Shown here: one piece after another, positions 1 through 10,941 of the stretch
How positions within the stretch are numbered: position 1 is the stretch's first letter
How the letters are laid out: every line of letters begins with the position of its first letter
Origin: Streptomyces violaceusniger
Lineage (GTDB): Bacteria; Actinomycetota; Actinomycetes; Streptomycetales; Streptomycetaceae
NCBI GenBank assembly: GCA_005405945.1
Contig: BJHW01000002.1
Location: 930,001 to 994,000, forward strand
Length of the DNA stretch: 64,000 nt
Reading direction: 5' to 3'
The notes under the pieces: generated by a model
What the model was told of the DNA's origin: nothing
Seen by the model: the letters and a program-made list of their open reading frames with translations, nothing else
Databases searched by the model: none
Program-made: the position numbers and the translations under genes

Positions 1-3000
1 AGGGCGCCGACGCGATCGGGGAGTTCCCCCGGGACCGCGGCTGGGACCTGGCCGGACTCTTCGACCCCGACCAGGACCGCCCCGGCACCAGCTACGCCCA
101 CGAGGGCGGTTTCCTCTACGACGCGCCGGAATTCGACGCGGAGTTCTTCGGGATCAGCCCCCGGGAGGCGCTCGCCACCGATCCACAGCAGCGGCTGCTG
201 CTGGAAATCGCGTGGCAGACCTTCGAACGAGCGGGCATCCGCTCCACCGCCCTCCGGTCCAGCCCCACCGGGGTGTTCGTCGGAGTGATGCCTCAGGACT
301 ACGGCCCCCGGCTGCACGAGGCGCCCAAGGGTCTCGACGGCCATCTGCTGACCGGCGGCACCCCGAGCGTGGCGTCCGGCCGGGTGGCGTTCACCTTCGG
401 CCTGGAAGGGCCCGCGGTGTCGGTGGACACGGCGTGTTCGTCGTCGCTCGTGGCCATTCATCTCGCGGTACGGGCGTTGCGGCAGGGCGACTGCGCGCTC
501 GCCCTGGCCGGAGGGGTGACGGTGATGGCCGCACCCGGCATGTTCACCGGCTTCTCCCGCCAGCGCGGTCTGGCCCCCGACGGGCGGTGCAAGCCGTTCG
601 CGGCCGCCGCCGACGGCACCGGATGGGGCGAGGGCGTCGGCCTGTTGCTCCTGGAGCGGCTGTCCGACGCCCGGCGCAACGGCCATCGGGTGCTGGCGGT
701 GATCCGGGGCTCGGCCGTCAACCAGGACGGCGCCTCCAACGGCCTCACCGCGCCCAACGGCCCCTCTCAGCAGAGGGTGATCCGCCAGGCCCTCGCCGAC
801 GCCCGGCTGGGCCCGTCCGAGGTGGACGCCGTCGAGGCCCATGGCACCGGAACCACCCTCGGCGACCCGATCGAGGCCCAGGCCCTGCTCGCCACCTACG
901 GGCGGGAGCGGCCGGAAGAGCGGCCCCTGTGGCTGGGCTCGCTGAAGTCCAATATCGGCCACACCCAGGCCGCGGCCGGCGTGGCGGGCGTCATCAAGAT
1001 GGTGATGGCCATGCGGCACGGACTGCTGCCCGCCACCTTGCACGTCGACGCGCCCAGCCCCCACGTCAATTGGGACAGCGGCGCGGTACGGCTGCTGACC
1101 GAGCCGGTGGAGTGGCCGCGCGACGAACGCCCCCGCCGCGCGGGCGTGTCCTCCTTCGGGATCAGCGGCACCAACGCGCATCTGATCGTGGAGCAGGCCC
1201 CCGAGCCGGAACCCGTCCCTGAGCCGGAACCCGTCCCTGAGCCGGAACCCGTCCCCGAGCCGGAACTCGCCCCCGAACCGGAGCCCATCCCCAGCGGCGC
1301 GCGGCCGGACGAGGACGACCGGCCGGTGCCCTGGGTGCTGTCCGCCCGCAGCGCCGAAGCCCTCCGGGGACAGGCCCGGGAGCTGGCCGCCCACACGGCC
1401 GCCGACACCACACCGTCGCCCCGGGACGTGGGCTGGTCACTGATCACCACCCGGACGGCGTTCGAGCACCGCGCGGTGGTGGTCGGCGGGAACCGCGACG
1501 AACTCACCGCCGCCCTCGCGGCGTTGGCGGCCGACGAGACGCATCCGGGCGTGGTGGGCCCGGGTGTCACGCGCTCCGGCGCGGCAGCGGACGCGGGCCC
1601 GGTGCTGGTGTTCCCCGGGCAGGGCTCGCAGTGGGTCGGGATGGGCGCCGGACTGCTGGACGCCTCCCCGGTGTTCGCCGCCCGCGTGGCGGAGTGCGAA
1701 CGAGCGCTCGCGCCCCACGTCGACTGGTCGCTCACGGATGTCCTGCGCGGAGCAGAAGGCGCCGCCGATCTGGGCCGGGTGGATGTGGTGCAGCCGGTGC
1801 TCTGGGCGGCGATGGTGTCCCTGGCCGCCGTATGGGCCGAGTACGGTGTGCGCCCCGCCGCCGTGGTGGGGCACAGCCAGGGCGAGATCGCGGCTGCCGT
1901 GGTGGCGGGAGCGCTGTCCCTGGAGGACGGTGCGAAGGTCGTGGCGCTGCGCAGCCGGGCCCTGCGGCGACTCGCCGGAGGCGGGGCCATGGCCTCGCTG
2001 GCACTGGCCCACGCACAGGCCGAGGAGCTGCTGACCGGGCTCGGTGAGCGGGCCGCGGCGGTCGTGGTGGCGGTGGTGAACGGGCCCGAGTCCACCGTCG
2101 TCTCCGGACCGCCGGAGCAGGTGGCCGCGGCCGTGGCCACCTGCCAGGAGGCGGGCGAACGGGCGCGGATGATCGAGGTGGACTACGCCTCGCACAGCCC
2201 CCAGGTCGATGAGATCGCAGAGGAACTCACCCAGCTGCTCAGCGGAGTTGAGCCGGTCGAGGCGCCCGGCCCCTCCGGGGTGGTGTTCTACTCCACCGTG
2301 ACCGGCGGCCGGACCGACGGCTCCGCCCTGGACACGGGCTACTGGGTGCGGAATCTGCGGGAGCGGGTGCGGTTCGCCGATGCCGTCGAGGCGTTGCTGG
2401 CGGCTGGGCATCGGGTGTTCATCGAGGCCAGCCCCCATCCCGTCCTCACCCTGGCGATGCGGGAGAGCTTCGAGCACGCGGAGAGCGGCGCCGTTGCGGT
2501 GCCCACCCTGCGGCGGGACCACGGGGGCCTGGCCCAGCTGACCACGTCGGTCGCGCAGGCGTTCACCGCCGGGGCCGAGGTGGACTGGTCGGCCGCCTTC
2601 CCGGCCGACCCCACGCCCCGTACGGTCGATCTGCCCACGTACGCCTTCCAGCGCCGGCGCTACTGGCTGGATGCCCCCGGCGGGCCCGGCGCGGACCCCG
2701 CCGCCCTCGGCCTGGTCGCCGCGGACCACCCGCTGCTGGGCGCCGCGGTGCGGCTCGCCGACGGCAGCGGCCACGTGCTGACCGGACGCCTCTCCCCGCA
2801 GACGCACGGCTGGCTCGCCGACCATGTGGTGGCGGACGTGGCCCTGGTGCCCGGAGCCGCGCTGATGGAGTGGGCGCTGCGGGCGGCGGACGAGGCCGGT
2901 TGCGGTGCGGTGGAAGAGCTCGCGCTGCGGCTGCCGCTGGTGCTGCCCGCGACCGGCGGCCGGTGTGTCCAGGTGGTGGTGGGCTCGCCCGCCGACGACG

Positions 3001-4140
3001 GACGCCGCGACATCGCGATCTACTCCCTCCCCGACCACGACCTGCGCGCGGGTGGCGACACCGACTGGATGTGCCATGCCGTGGGCGTCCTCGGCCCCGC
3101 CGTACCGGAAAGCCGGGCGGGGAGTTGCCGGGGACCTGGCCTCCGTCCGGAGCACGGCCGGTGGACACCGACGGGTTCTACGAACGGATCGCCGCATCCG
3201 GATACGCCTACGGAGCCGCGTTCCAGGGGCTGTGCGCGGTGTGGCGGGACGGCGCGGATCTGCTGGCCGATGTGGAACTGCCCGAGGCCGCGGGAGAGCC
3301 CGCTGGCTTCGGAATTCACCCCGCCCTGCTGGACGCGGTGCTGCATCCGACGCTGCTGATGGACGGGATGGACCGGATGGACCGGGCCCAGGGGAGGAGG
3401 ACAAGGGCCGGATGTGGCTGCCGTTCACCATCAGCGGTGTGTCCCTGTGGGCGACCGAGGCCACCGCCGTACGCGTCCGACTCACCCCCCGTCCGCAGAC
3501 CGCCGAGGCCGACGGCGAGCGTGAACTGCGAGTCGTCGTCGCGGATGCCGTGGGCGCCCCGGTGCTGACGATCGACGCGCTGGTGCTGCGCCCCGCCGAC
3601 GCCGATCAGCTGCGCTCCCTGAACACCGGCCGGGTGGCGTCCGACAACGGCGGTGGCGGAAGCGTACGGCGGCGCGCCGCCGCTGCCGCCACCGGAGCGT
3701 CGTCCGTCGACTGGGCCGCACGGCTGGCGCGGCTGTCGGCGGTGGAGCGGTATCGCACCCTCATCGGCCTGGTGCGCGACCACGCCGCCACCGTGCTGGG
3801 GCACACCGATGCCGAGGCGGTGCACGCCGACGCCAGCTTCAAGGAGCTGGGCTTCGAGTCCCTGACCGCCGTCGAACTGCGCGATCGCCTCGCGGCCGCC
3901 ACAGGGCTGCGGCTGCCCGCGGCCCTGATCTTCAGATATCCGACCCCGGAGGGCATCGCCCACCACCTTGTGCGACGGCTGACCTCCGACGGCACCGACG
4001 CCACCGCCACCGCGATCGTCCCTCCGAGCACGCACTTGCCACGGCAGCCGACGGATGAGATGAGCGCGGCCCAAAGGCTGGAGTCCGCCTCCGCGGACCA
4101 GGTCCTTGAGTTTATTGACAACGAGCTTGGTGTGTCCTGA
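1..4140 (+). CDS. Modular type I PKS, partial 5' end: KS-AT-DH-ACP (module 1)
   Basis: The gene enters the window inside its ketosynthase (reading from base 3) and ends at TGA 4138-4140. Visible domains: KS (to about 1200, active Cys codon 435-437), AT about 1600-2520 (nucleophile Ser codon 1875-1877, YASH at 2184-2195, predicting methylmalonyl-CoA), DH about 2728-3600 and ACP about 3720-3990. There is no ketoreductase, so the new beta-carbonyl should remain a ketone. The C-terminus is a docking helix ending FIDNELGVS. The frame breaks twice, at G-runs 3119-3122 and 3391-3394. Adding one G at each restores a continuous protein, so I treat it as one intact gene. Upstream sequence, outside the window, would be expected to hold the loading module, because module 1 builds on the starter unit in the nigericin model. 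It is the first of six head-to-tail PKS genes. Confidence 0.93.
3..3990 (+). other. PKS module 1: KS-AT(methylmalonyl)-DH-ACP, keto product
   Basis: The DH region has HVVADVALVP in place of the canonical HxxxGxxxxP and keeps the downstream HPALLDAVLH motif. It passes directly into the pre-ACP linker, with neither the KR structural nor the catalytic half present. Without a KR the DH has no hydroxyl to eliminate and must be idle. In the nigericin model this module adds C28 (methyl) and leaves the C29 ketone that becomes the terminal hemiketal. Confidence 0.82.
1201..1290 (+). repeat. Tandem 18-bp repeat coding a Glu-Pro linker
   Basis: About three and a half copies of an 18-bp unit (GAGCCGGAACCCGTCCCT) sit between KS and AT of module 1 and encode (EPEPVP)n, followed by degenerate copies. 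It lies in a flexible inter-domain linker, where copy-number change would be tolerated. Confidence 0.9.
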
Positions 4141-4181
4141 ATGTGCCGGGCGCGACGATCGCTGAAGGCCGGGTGACCCTC
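4141..4181 (+). promoter_or_regulatory. Conserved PKS intergenic spacer (copy 1) with weak ribosome binding site
   Basis: This 41-bp gap carries GCTGAAGGCCGGGTGA ahead of the ATG. Essentially the same block recurs at 10901-10941 and 35259-35300. GAAGG is the only Shine-Dalgarno-like element and lies about 13 bases upstream. A GTG at 4143 is also in frame, but ATG 4182 begins the N-terminal docking helix seen in the paralogues, so 4182 is the better start. Confidence 0.6.
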
Positions 4182-7100
4182 ATGGCGAACGAAGAGAAGC
4201 TGGTCGAGTATCTCAAGCGCGTTTCCGCCGATCTGCACGATACGCGCCTGCGGTTGCGCGAGGTGGAGGAGCGCGGCCACGAGCCGGTGGCCGTGGTCGG
4301 TATGGCCTGCCGCTTTCCCGGCGGGGTCACCTCCCCGGAGGAGCTGTGGGAACTGCTCGTCTCGGGTGTCGACGCGATCGGGGACTTCCCGACGGACCGT
4401 GGCTGGGACCTGGAGAACCTGTACCACCCCGATCCGGAGCACTACGGCACCAGCTGTGTCCGCCAGGGCGGATTCGTCGAGGCGGACCGCTTCGACGCGG
4501 CGTTCTTCGGCATCAGCCCCAGGGAAGCGCTCGCCATGGACCCGCAGCAGCGGCTGGTGCTGGAGGTGGCCTGGGAATCCCTGGAGCGGGCGGGTATCGA
4601 TCCGGTGTCGCTGAAGGGGAGCCGCACGGGTGTCTACGCCGGTGTGTCCAGCCAGGACTATCTGTCCCGCGCCCCGCGCATTCCCGAGGGCTTCGAGGGC
4701 TACGCCACCACGGGCGGACTCACCAGTGTGATCTCGGGCCGGGTGGCCTACACCTTCGGCCTGGAGGGGCCGGCGGTGACGGTGGACACCGCATGCTCGG
4801 CCTCGCTGGTGGCCATGCACCTGGCGGTGCAGGCACTGCGGCAGGGGAGTGCACCCTGGCCCTGGCGGGCGGTGTCACCTCGCTCGCCACCCCCATCATG
4901 TTCACCGAGTTCTCCCGGCAGCGCGCACTGGCCCCGGACGGCCGGTGCAAGTCCTTCGCCGCCGACGCGGACGGCACCGGCTTCTCCGAAGGCGTCGGTC
5001 TTGTGGTACTGGAGCGGCTGTCGGAGGCCCGGCGCAACGGCCATCGGGTGCTGGCGGTGATCCGGGGCTCGGCCGTCAACCAGGACGGTGCGAGCAACGG
5101 CCTCACCGCGCCCAACGACGTGGCCCAGGAACGCGTGATTTACCAGGCGCTGGCCAACGCCCAGCTGGGGCCGGGCGATGTGGACGCCCTCGAGGCACAC
5201 GGCACCGGCACCAAACTCGGCGACCCGATCGAGGCCGAGGCCCTGATCGCCACGTACGGCCGGAACCGCCCCGCCGACCGGCCACTGCTGTTGGGCTCGC
5301 TGAAGTCCAACATCGGCCATACGCACGCGGCGGCGGGCGTGGCGGGCGTGATCAAGATGGTGATGGCGCTCCGGCACCCAGGTCTGCCCGCGAACCTGCA
5401 TCTGGACGAGCCCACCCCGCATGTGGAGTGGGAGGGCAGCGGGTTGCGGCTGCTGACCGAGCCGGTGGAGTGGCCCCACCTGGAGCGGCCCCGCCGTGCG
5501 GCGGTGTCGTCGTTCGGCATCTCGGGCACGAACGCCCATCTGATCCTGGAGCAGGCTCCTGAGGAGGAGGTGGTGGCGGTGTCTTCTGAGGTGGGTGGGG
5601 TGGTGCCGTGGGTGGTGTCGGGGCGGGGTGTGGAGGCGTTGCGGGGGCAGGCTGGGGCGTTGGCTGGGTGGGTGGGTGGGGGTTCGGGGTTGTCGGCGGT
5701 GGATGTGGGGTGGTCGTTGGTTACGGGGCGGTCGGTGTTTGAGCATCGGGCGGTGGTGGTGGGTGGTGACCGGGCGGAGCTGTTGGTGGGTGTGGAGGCG
5801 TTGGCGGGGGTGTGGCGCATTCGGGTGTGGTGTTGTCGGGTGTTGCTGCGTTGGCGGGTGATGTGGGTCCGGTGTTGGTCTTCCCCGGTCAGGGTTCGCA
5901 GTGGGTGGGGATGGGTGCGGAGTTGCTTGAGGTGTCGTCGGTGTTCGCGGCGCGGGTGGTGGAGTGTGAGCGGGCGTTGGCGCCTTATGTGGAGTGGTCG
6001 CTTTCGGATGTGTTGCGTGGGGTGGGGGGTGCGGCGGATCTGGGGCGGGTGGATGTGGTGCAGCCGGTGTTGTGGGCGGTGATGGTGTCGTTGGCTGCGG
6101 TGTGGGCGGGGTATGGGGTGTGTCCTGTGGCGGTGGTGGGTCATAGCCAGGGTGAGATCGCGGCGGCTGTTGTCGCGGGTGTGCTGTCGTTGGAGGAGGG
6201 TGCGAGGGTTGTGGCGTTGCGGAGTAGGGCGTTGCGGCGGCTGGCCGGGGGTGGGGCGATGGCGTCGCTCGGGGTGGGTCAGGAGCGGGTGGGCGGTTGC
6301 TGTCGGAGCTCGAGGACCGAGCCGTCGACGTGGGTGTGGCGGCCGTCAACGGGCCGTCTTCGACGGTGATTTCCGGGCCGCCGGAGGGGGTGGCCGCTGT
6401 GGTGGCGGCGTGTCAGGGGGTGGGGGAGCGGGCGCGGTTGATCGAGGTGGATTATGCCTCGCACGGTCCTCAGGTGGAGGAGATCCGTGAGGAGTTGAAT
6501 GGGGTTCTGGCCGGTGTGCGTCCGGTCGTCGGTGGGGCGGATGAGGTGGCGTTCTATTCGACGGTGACCGGTGGCCGGGTCGACGCTTCCCTTCTGGGTG
6601 CGGACTATTGGGTGCGGAATCTGCGGGAGCGGGTGCGGTTCGCCGATGCTGTTGAGGCGTTGCTGGCGGATGGGCATCGGGTGTTCATCGAGGCCAGTAC
6701 GCACCCCGTGCTGATCCTCGGCTTGCAGGAGACCTTCGAGCAGGCGGGTATGGACGCGGTCGCTGTGCCGACCCTGCGTCGCGACCACGGTGGTCAGACT
6801 CAACTCCTCCACTCCCTCGCCCAGGCGTTCATCGCCGGGGTCGAGGTGGATTGGAGGGCGGCGTTCCCGGCCGACCCCACCCCTCGTACCGTCGATCTGC
6901 CCACGTACGCCTTCCAGCACCAGCGCTATTGGCTCGACGGCCTCAGTGGCCGGGGCGCCGACCCCACCGACCTCGGACTGGTCGCCGCGGGCCATCCGCT
7001 GCTGAGCGCCGCCGTGGAGCTCGCCGATGGACAGGGCCATCTGCTGACGGGACGGCTTTCGGCGCGGTCCCATGGCTGGCTCGCCGACCATGTGGTGGCG

Positions 7101-10100
7101 GGCGCGGCCCTGGTGCCCGGGACGGCCCTGGTGGAGTGGGCGCTGCGGGCCGCGGACGAGGTCGGCTGCGGTGGTGTGGAGGAGCTGGCGCTCCAGGTAC
7201 CGCTCGTACTGCCGACCAGTGGCGGGGTGCGCCTGCAAGTGGTCGTCGGCGGGCCGGGCGCCGATGGCCGACGCGATGTGCGGATGTACTCGCGCCCCGA
7301 CGACGGCGCCGACACGGCGGCCGGGTGGGTGTGCCATGCGGAGGGCGTGCTGAGCCCACCTCCCGAGGGCGCCACGCCAGTGGAGGAGCTGGCCGGGGCA
7401 TGGCCACCGGCGGGTGCGAAGCCGATCGACCCCGTGGACTTCTACGAGCACATCGCGGCGTCGGGGTACGCGTACGGTCCGGCCTTCCAGGGGCTGCGCG
7501 CCATGTGGCGGGACGGTGCGGACCTGCTGGCCGAGGTGGCGCTGCCCGAGGCCGCGGGGGAGCGGACGGGGTTCGGCATCCACCCGGCGCTGCTCGACGC
7601 CGCCCTGCATCCCGTTCTGCTGGCCGATGGCTCACCGCGCGACGCCGAGTCGGCCGATGCGAGCGATGCCGAGCCGGCCGATGGCCGGGTGTGGCTGCCG
7701 TTCACCTGGAGCGGGGTGTCGCTGTGGGCGGCCGGGGCGAGCACGGTACGGGTGCGGATCTCTCCGTACGAGCCGAGCGCGGAGGCGGAGCGTACGCTGC
7801 GGGTGACAGTGGCGGACGCCCTGGGCGCCCCGGTGCTGAGCGCCGACGCGGTGGTGCTGCGGTCCGCCGATGCCGATCAGCTCCGTACGGCCCAACGGCC
7901 GGGCGTGAACGGGCTGTTCGTCATGGACTGGGCCCCCCTGCCGGTTCCCGCGCCTTCCAACGGCGACGGGCGGTCCGCGCATCACCCGGCCGATGACGCC
8001 GACTGGGTGATCCTGGGGTCCGAGGATCGGGCTCCGGCCGGGTACGCCGCCGTATGCCATCCGGATCCGCAGGCGTTGATCAACGCCCTCGACAGGGGCG
8101 CCCCCGCCCCCGCCGTCGTCCTGGCACTCGAGCTCGCCGAGGCGGTCCATGCCCGAGATGGCGGGATGGCGGCCGGCGGACTGGCCTCGGCGGAACGGGT
8201 CCTGGCGCTGTTGCAGAGCTGGCTGGCCGAGCCGCGCCTGGCCGAGGCCCGGTTGGTGGTGCTGACGCGTGGCGCCGTCGCGACCGGCGACCCGGATGGC
8301 ATCGACCCCGCGGCCGAGAGCCTGGATGTGGCGGGCGCTGCGGTCTGGGGCCTGGTGCGCAGTGCGCAGGCCGAGAACCCCGGCCGTTTCCTGCTGTTCG
8401 ATCTCGACCCTCACGCCGAGGTGTCCGCCGACCTCGTGACCGACGCCGTTGCGCGCGCCATCGCGATGGACGAGTCGCAGCTGGCCCTGCGCGCGGAGCG
8501 GGCGCTGATGCCCCGGCTGGTGCGCGCCGCGCCGAGCGCGGGCCTGGCGGCCCCGGCGGGGCAGGCCGCGTGGCGCCTCGGGATCGAGGGCGCCGGGACG
8601 GTGGACAGCGTACGGCCGGTGGCGTGCCCGGAGGTGCTTGAGCCTCTGCGGGAGGGCCAGGTGCGCATCGATGTCCACGCTGCGGGCGTCAACTTCCGCG
8701 ACGCGCTGATGGTGTTGGGGATGTACCCCGGGGACGCGGAGTTCGGTGGCAGCGAGGGCGCCGGTGTGGTGCGGGAGGTCGGCCCCGGCGTGACCGGTCT
8801 CGCGGTGGGCGACCGGGTGATGGGCCTGTTCGAGGGCGCGTTCGGCCCGGTGGCCGTGGCGGACGCCCGTACGGTCGTACCCATCCCCGACGGCTGGACG
8901 TTCCGGCAGGCGGCCGCCGCTCCCGTCGTGTTCCTCACCGCCTGGTACGGGCTCGTGGAGCTGGGCGGGCTCCGGGCGGGTGAACGCGTGCTGATCCATG
9001 CCGCGACGGGGGGTGTGGGGACGGCCGCCGTGCGGATCGCCCGCCATCTCGGCGCGGAGGTCTACGCGACGGCGAGCCAGGGGAAGCACGGGGTGCTGGA
9101 GGCGATGGGCATCGATGCGGCCCATCGGGCCTCGTCGCGCGACCTGGCCTTCGAAGAGGCGTTCCGGGAGGCCACCGGTGGCCGTGGTGTCGATGTGGTG
9201 CTCAACAGCCTCGCCGGGCCCTTCGTCGATGCCTCGCTCCGTCTCCTCCGCGAGGGCGGGCGGCTGCTGGAGATGGGCAAGACCGACATCCGCGACGCGG
9301 AGCTGATCGTGGCCGAACACCCCGGGGTGGCCTATCGAGCCTACGACCTGATCGCCGACGCCGGTCCGGACCGTATCGGCGAAATGCTGCGAGAGCTGGG
9401 CGAGTTGTTCGCCTCCGGTGTGCTGGAGCCGCCCCCGGTACGGGCGTGGCCGCTCAGCCGGGCGCGTGAGGCGTTGCGGTGTCTCCGTCAGGCCAGGCAC
9501 ACCGGCAAGCTGGTGCTGGACGTGCCCGCCCCGGTGGACCCCGAGGGCACCGTGCTCATCACCGGCGGCACCGGCACCCTCGGCGGCCGCGTGGCCGAGC
9601 ACCTCGTCCGTAGCCGAAACCTCCGCCATCTGCTGCTGGTGAGCCGCAGTGGCCCCGACGCACCCGGGGCGAAGGAGCTGGTGGCCCAGCTCGCCGACCT
9701 GGGGGCCGACGTACGCGTCGCCGCCTGCGACATCGGCGACGCCGCCCAGGTGGCCGACGTCCTCGCGGGCATCGACCCGGCGCATCCGCTGACCGGTGTC
9801 GTGCACGCGGCGGGGGCGCTGGACGACGCGATGCTCCCCTCGCAGGATCCGAAGCGGCTGGCCCGGGCCTGGGCGGCGAAGGCCGCGGCGGCGGCCCATC
9901 TGCACACCGCCACCGCGCATCTGCGGCTCGGCATGTTCGTCCTGTTCTCCTCCTTCGCCTCCGACCTCGGCACCCCCGGCCAGGCCAACTACGCCGCCGC
10001 CAACGCCTTTTGTGACGCCCTGGCCGCCCGCCGCCAGGCCGCCGGGCGGCCAGGGCTGTCGGTGGCATGGGGACTCTGGGCGGCCACCAGCGGCCTGACC

Positions 10101-10900
10101 GCGCGGCTGGCCGACGCCGATCTGGCCCGGATCGGCCGGCTGGGCATCAAGGCCAACAGCACCGAGGAGGGGCTGGCGCTGCTGGACGCGGCCTGCCACC
10201 ACGGCCATCCGCATCTGCTGGCGCTCCATCTGGACACCGGCTCCCTCGCCGCTCAGGCCCCGGCACGCTGCCCACCCCCCTGCGGGCCCTCGCCACCGTC
10301 GGTAGCAGCGGGCGGGCCCGGCCCACGGCGGCCGCCGGTGGGCAGAACACCGACTGGGCGGGCCGGCTCAGGGGGCTGCCGTCCACCGAACAGCACCGGC
10401 TGCTGCTCAACCTGGTGCGCACCCAGGCGGCCACCGTGCTCGGCCACGCCGATCCGGGTGTGGTGCAGCCGGACGCGTCGTTCAAGGACCTCGGCTTCGA
10501 CTCGCTGACCGCGGTGGAGCTGCGCAACCGGCTGGCCGCGGCCACCGGACTGCGGCTGCCCGCGACCCTCGTCTTCGACCACCCGGAGGCGGCGGTGCTG
10601 GCCGAGCAGCTGCGCCGGGAGCTCTCGCCGGACGGTGAGCCGGATACCCCCGACCCCGACGCACTCCGGCCCCACCCCGTCCTCAACGAGCTGGTCAGGC
10701 TGGAGAACAGCCTGTCGGCCGTCGTGGTCGAGGACGTGGACTCCGGCGCGGTCACCGCCCGGCTGGAGACGTTGCTGTCCAAGTGGAAGGCGATGTGCTC
10801 GTCGGCGCAGGCGGACGACGGCGATGCCGTGGAGCGGTTGCAGGTGGCGACCGCCGATCAGGTTCTGGAATTCATCGACAACGAACTTGGCCTGTCATGA
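4182..10900 (+). CDS. Modular type I PKS: docking-KS-AT-DH-ER-KR-ACP (module 2)
   Basis: A single fully reducing module of about 2240 residues after frame correction. The N-terminal docking coil starts MANEEKLVEYLKRV. Domains: KS about 4288-5550 (VDTACSAS), AT about 5870-6800 (GHSQGE, YASH at 6453-6464, methylmalonyl), DH 6980-7880 (HVVAGAALVP), KR structural half 7910-8540, ER 8560-9510, KR 9540-10240 (TGGTGTLG, LDD signature, catalytic Tyr in QANYAAAN), ACP 10380-10620, and a C-terminal docking helix ending FIDNELGLS. Four single-base losses break the frame: 4854-4857, 5806-5810, 6291-6293 and about 10262. Each lies at a G-run and is repaired by one base. The gene sits between two copies of the same intergenic spacer, which fits one long PKS transcript. 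Confidence 0.93.
4288..10630 (+). other. PKS module 2: methylmalonyl, fully reducing (DH-ER-KR)
   Basis: It has the complete reductive loop with every catalytic motif visible. The ER carries Tyr in the GMYPG segment (codon 8724-8726), the residue reported to favour a 2S methyl centre. The KR is B-type by its LDD motif. In the nigericin model it supplies C26 (methyl) and reduces C27 to CH2. Confidence 0.85.
5555..6915 (+). repeat. Module 2 copy of the three-copy AT tract
   Basis: DNA almost identical to 24481-25850 and 36678-38040. The tract runs from just after the KS (after GAGCAG) to the post-AT motif near PTYAFQ. The first 700 bases are extremely rich in G and T on the coding strand (GTG, GGT, TTG, CGG codons), unlike the C-ending codons around it. 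This copy and the module 5 copy both have five Gs, where the module 7 copy has six, at the frame-break site. Confidence 0.88.
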
Positions 10901-10941
10901 ACAACGTGGCGCGCCCTTCGCTGAAGGCCGGGTGATCCTCC
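10901..10941 (+). promoter_or_regulatory. Conserved PKS intergenic spacer (copy 2)
   Basis: This 41-bp gap again contains GCTGAAGGCCGGGTGA, followed by a GTG start at 10942 instead of ATG. The first half of the gap is less conserved than in the copies at 4141 and 35259. Confidence 0.6.
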
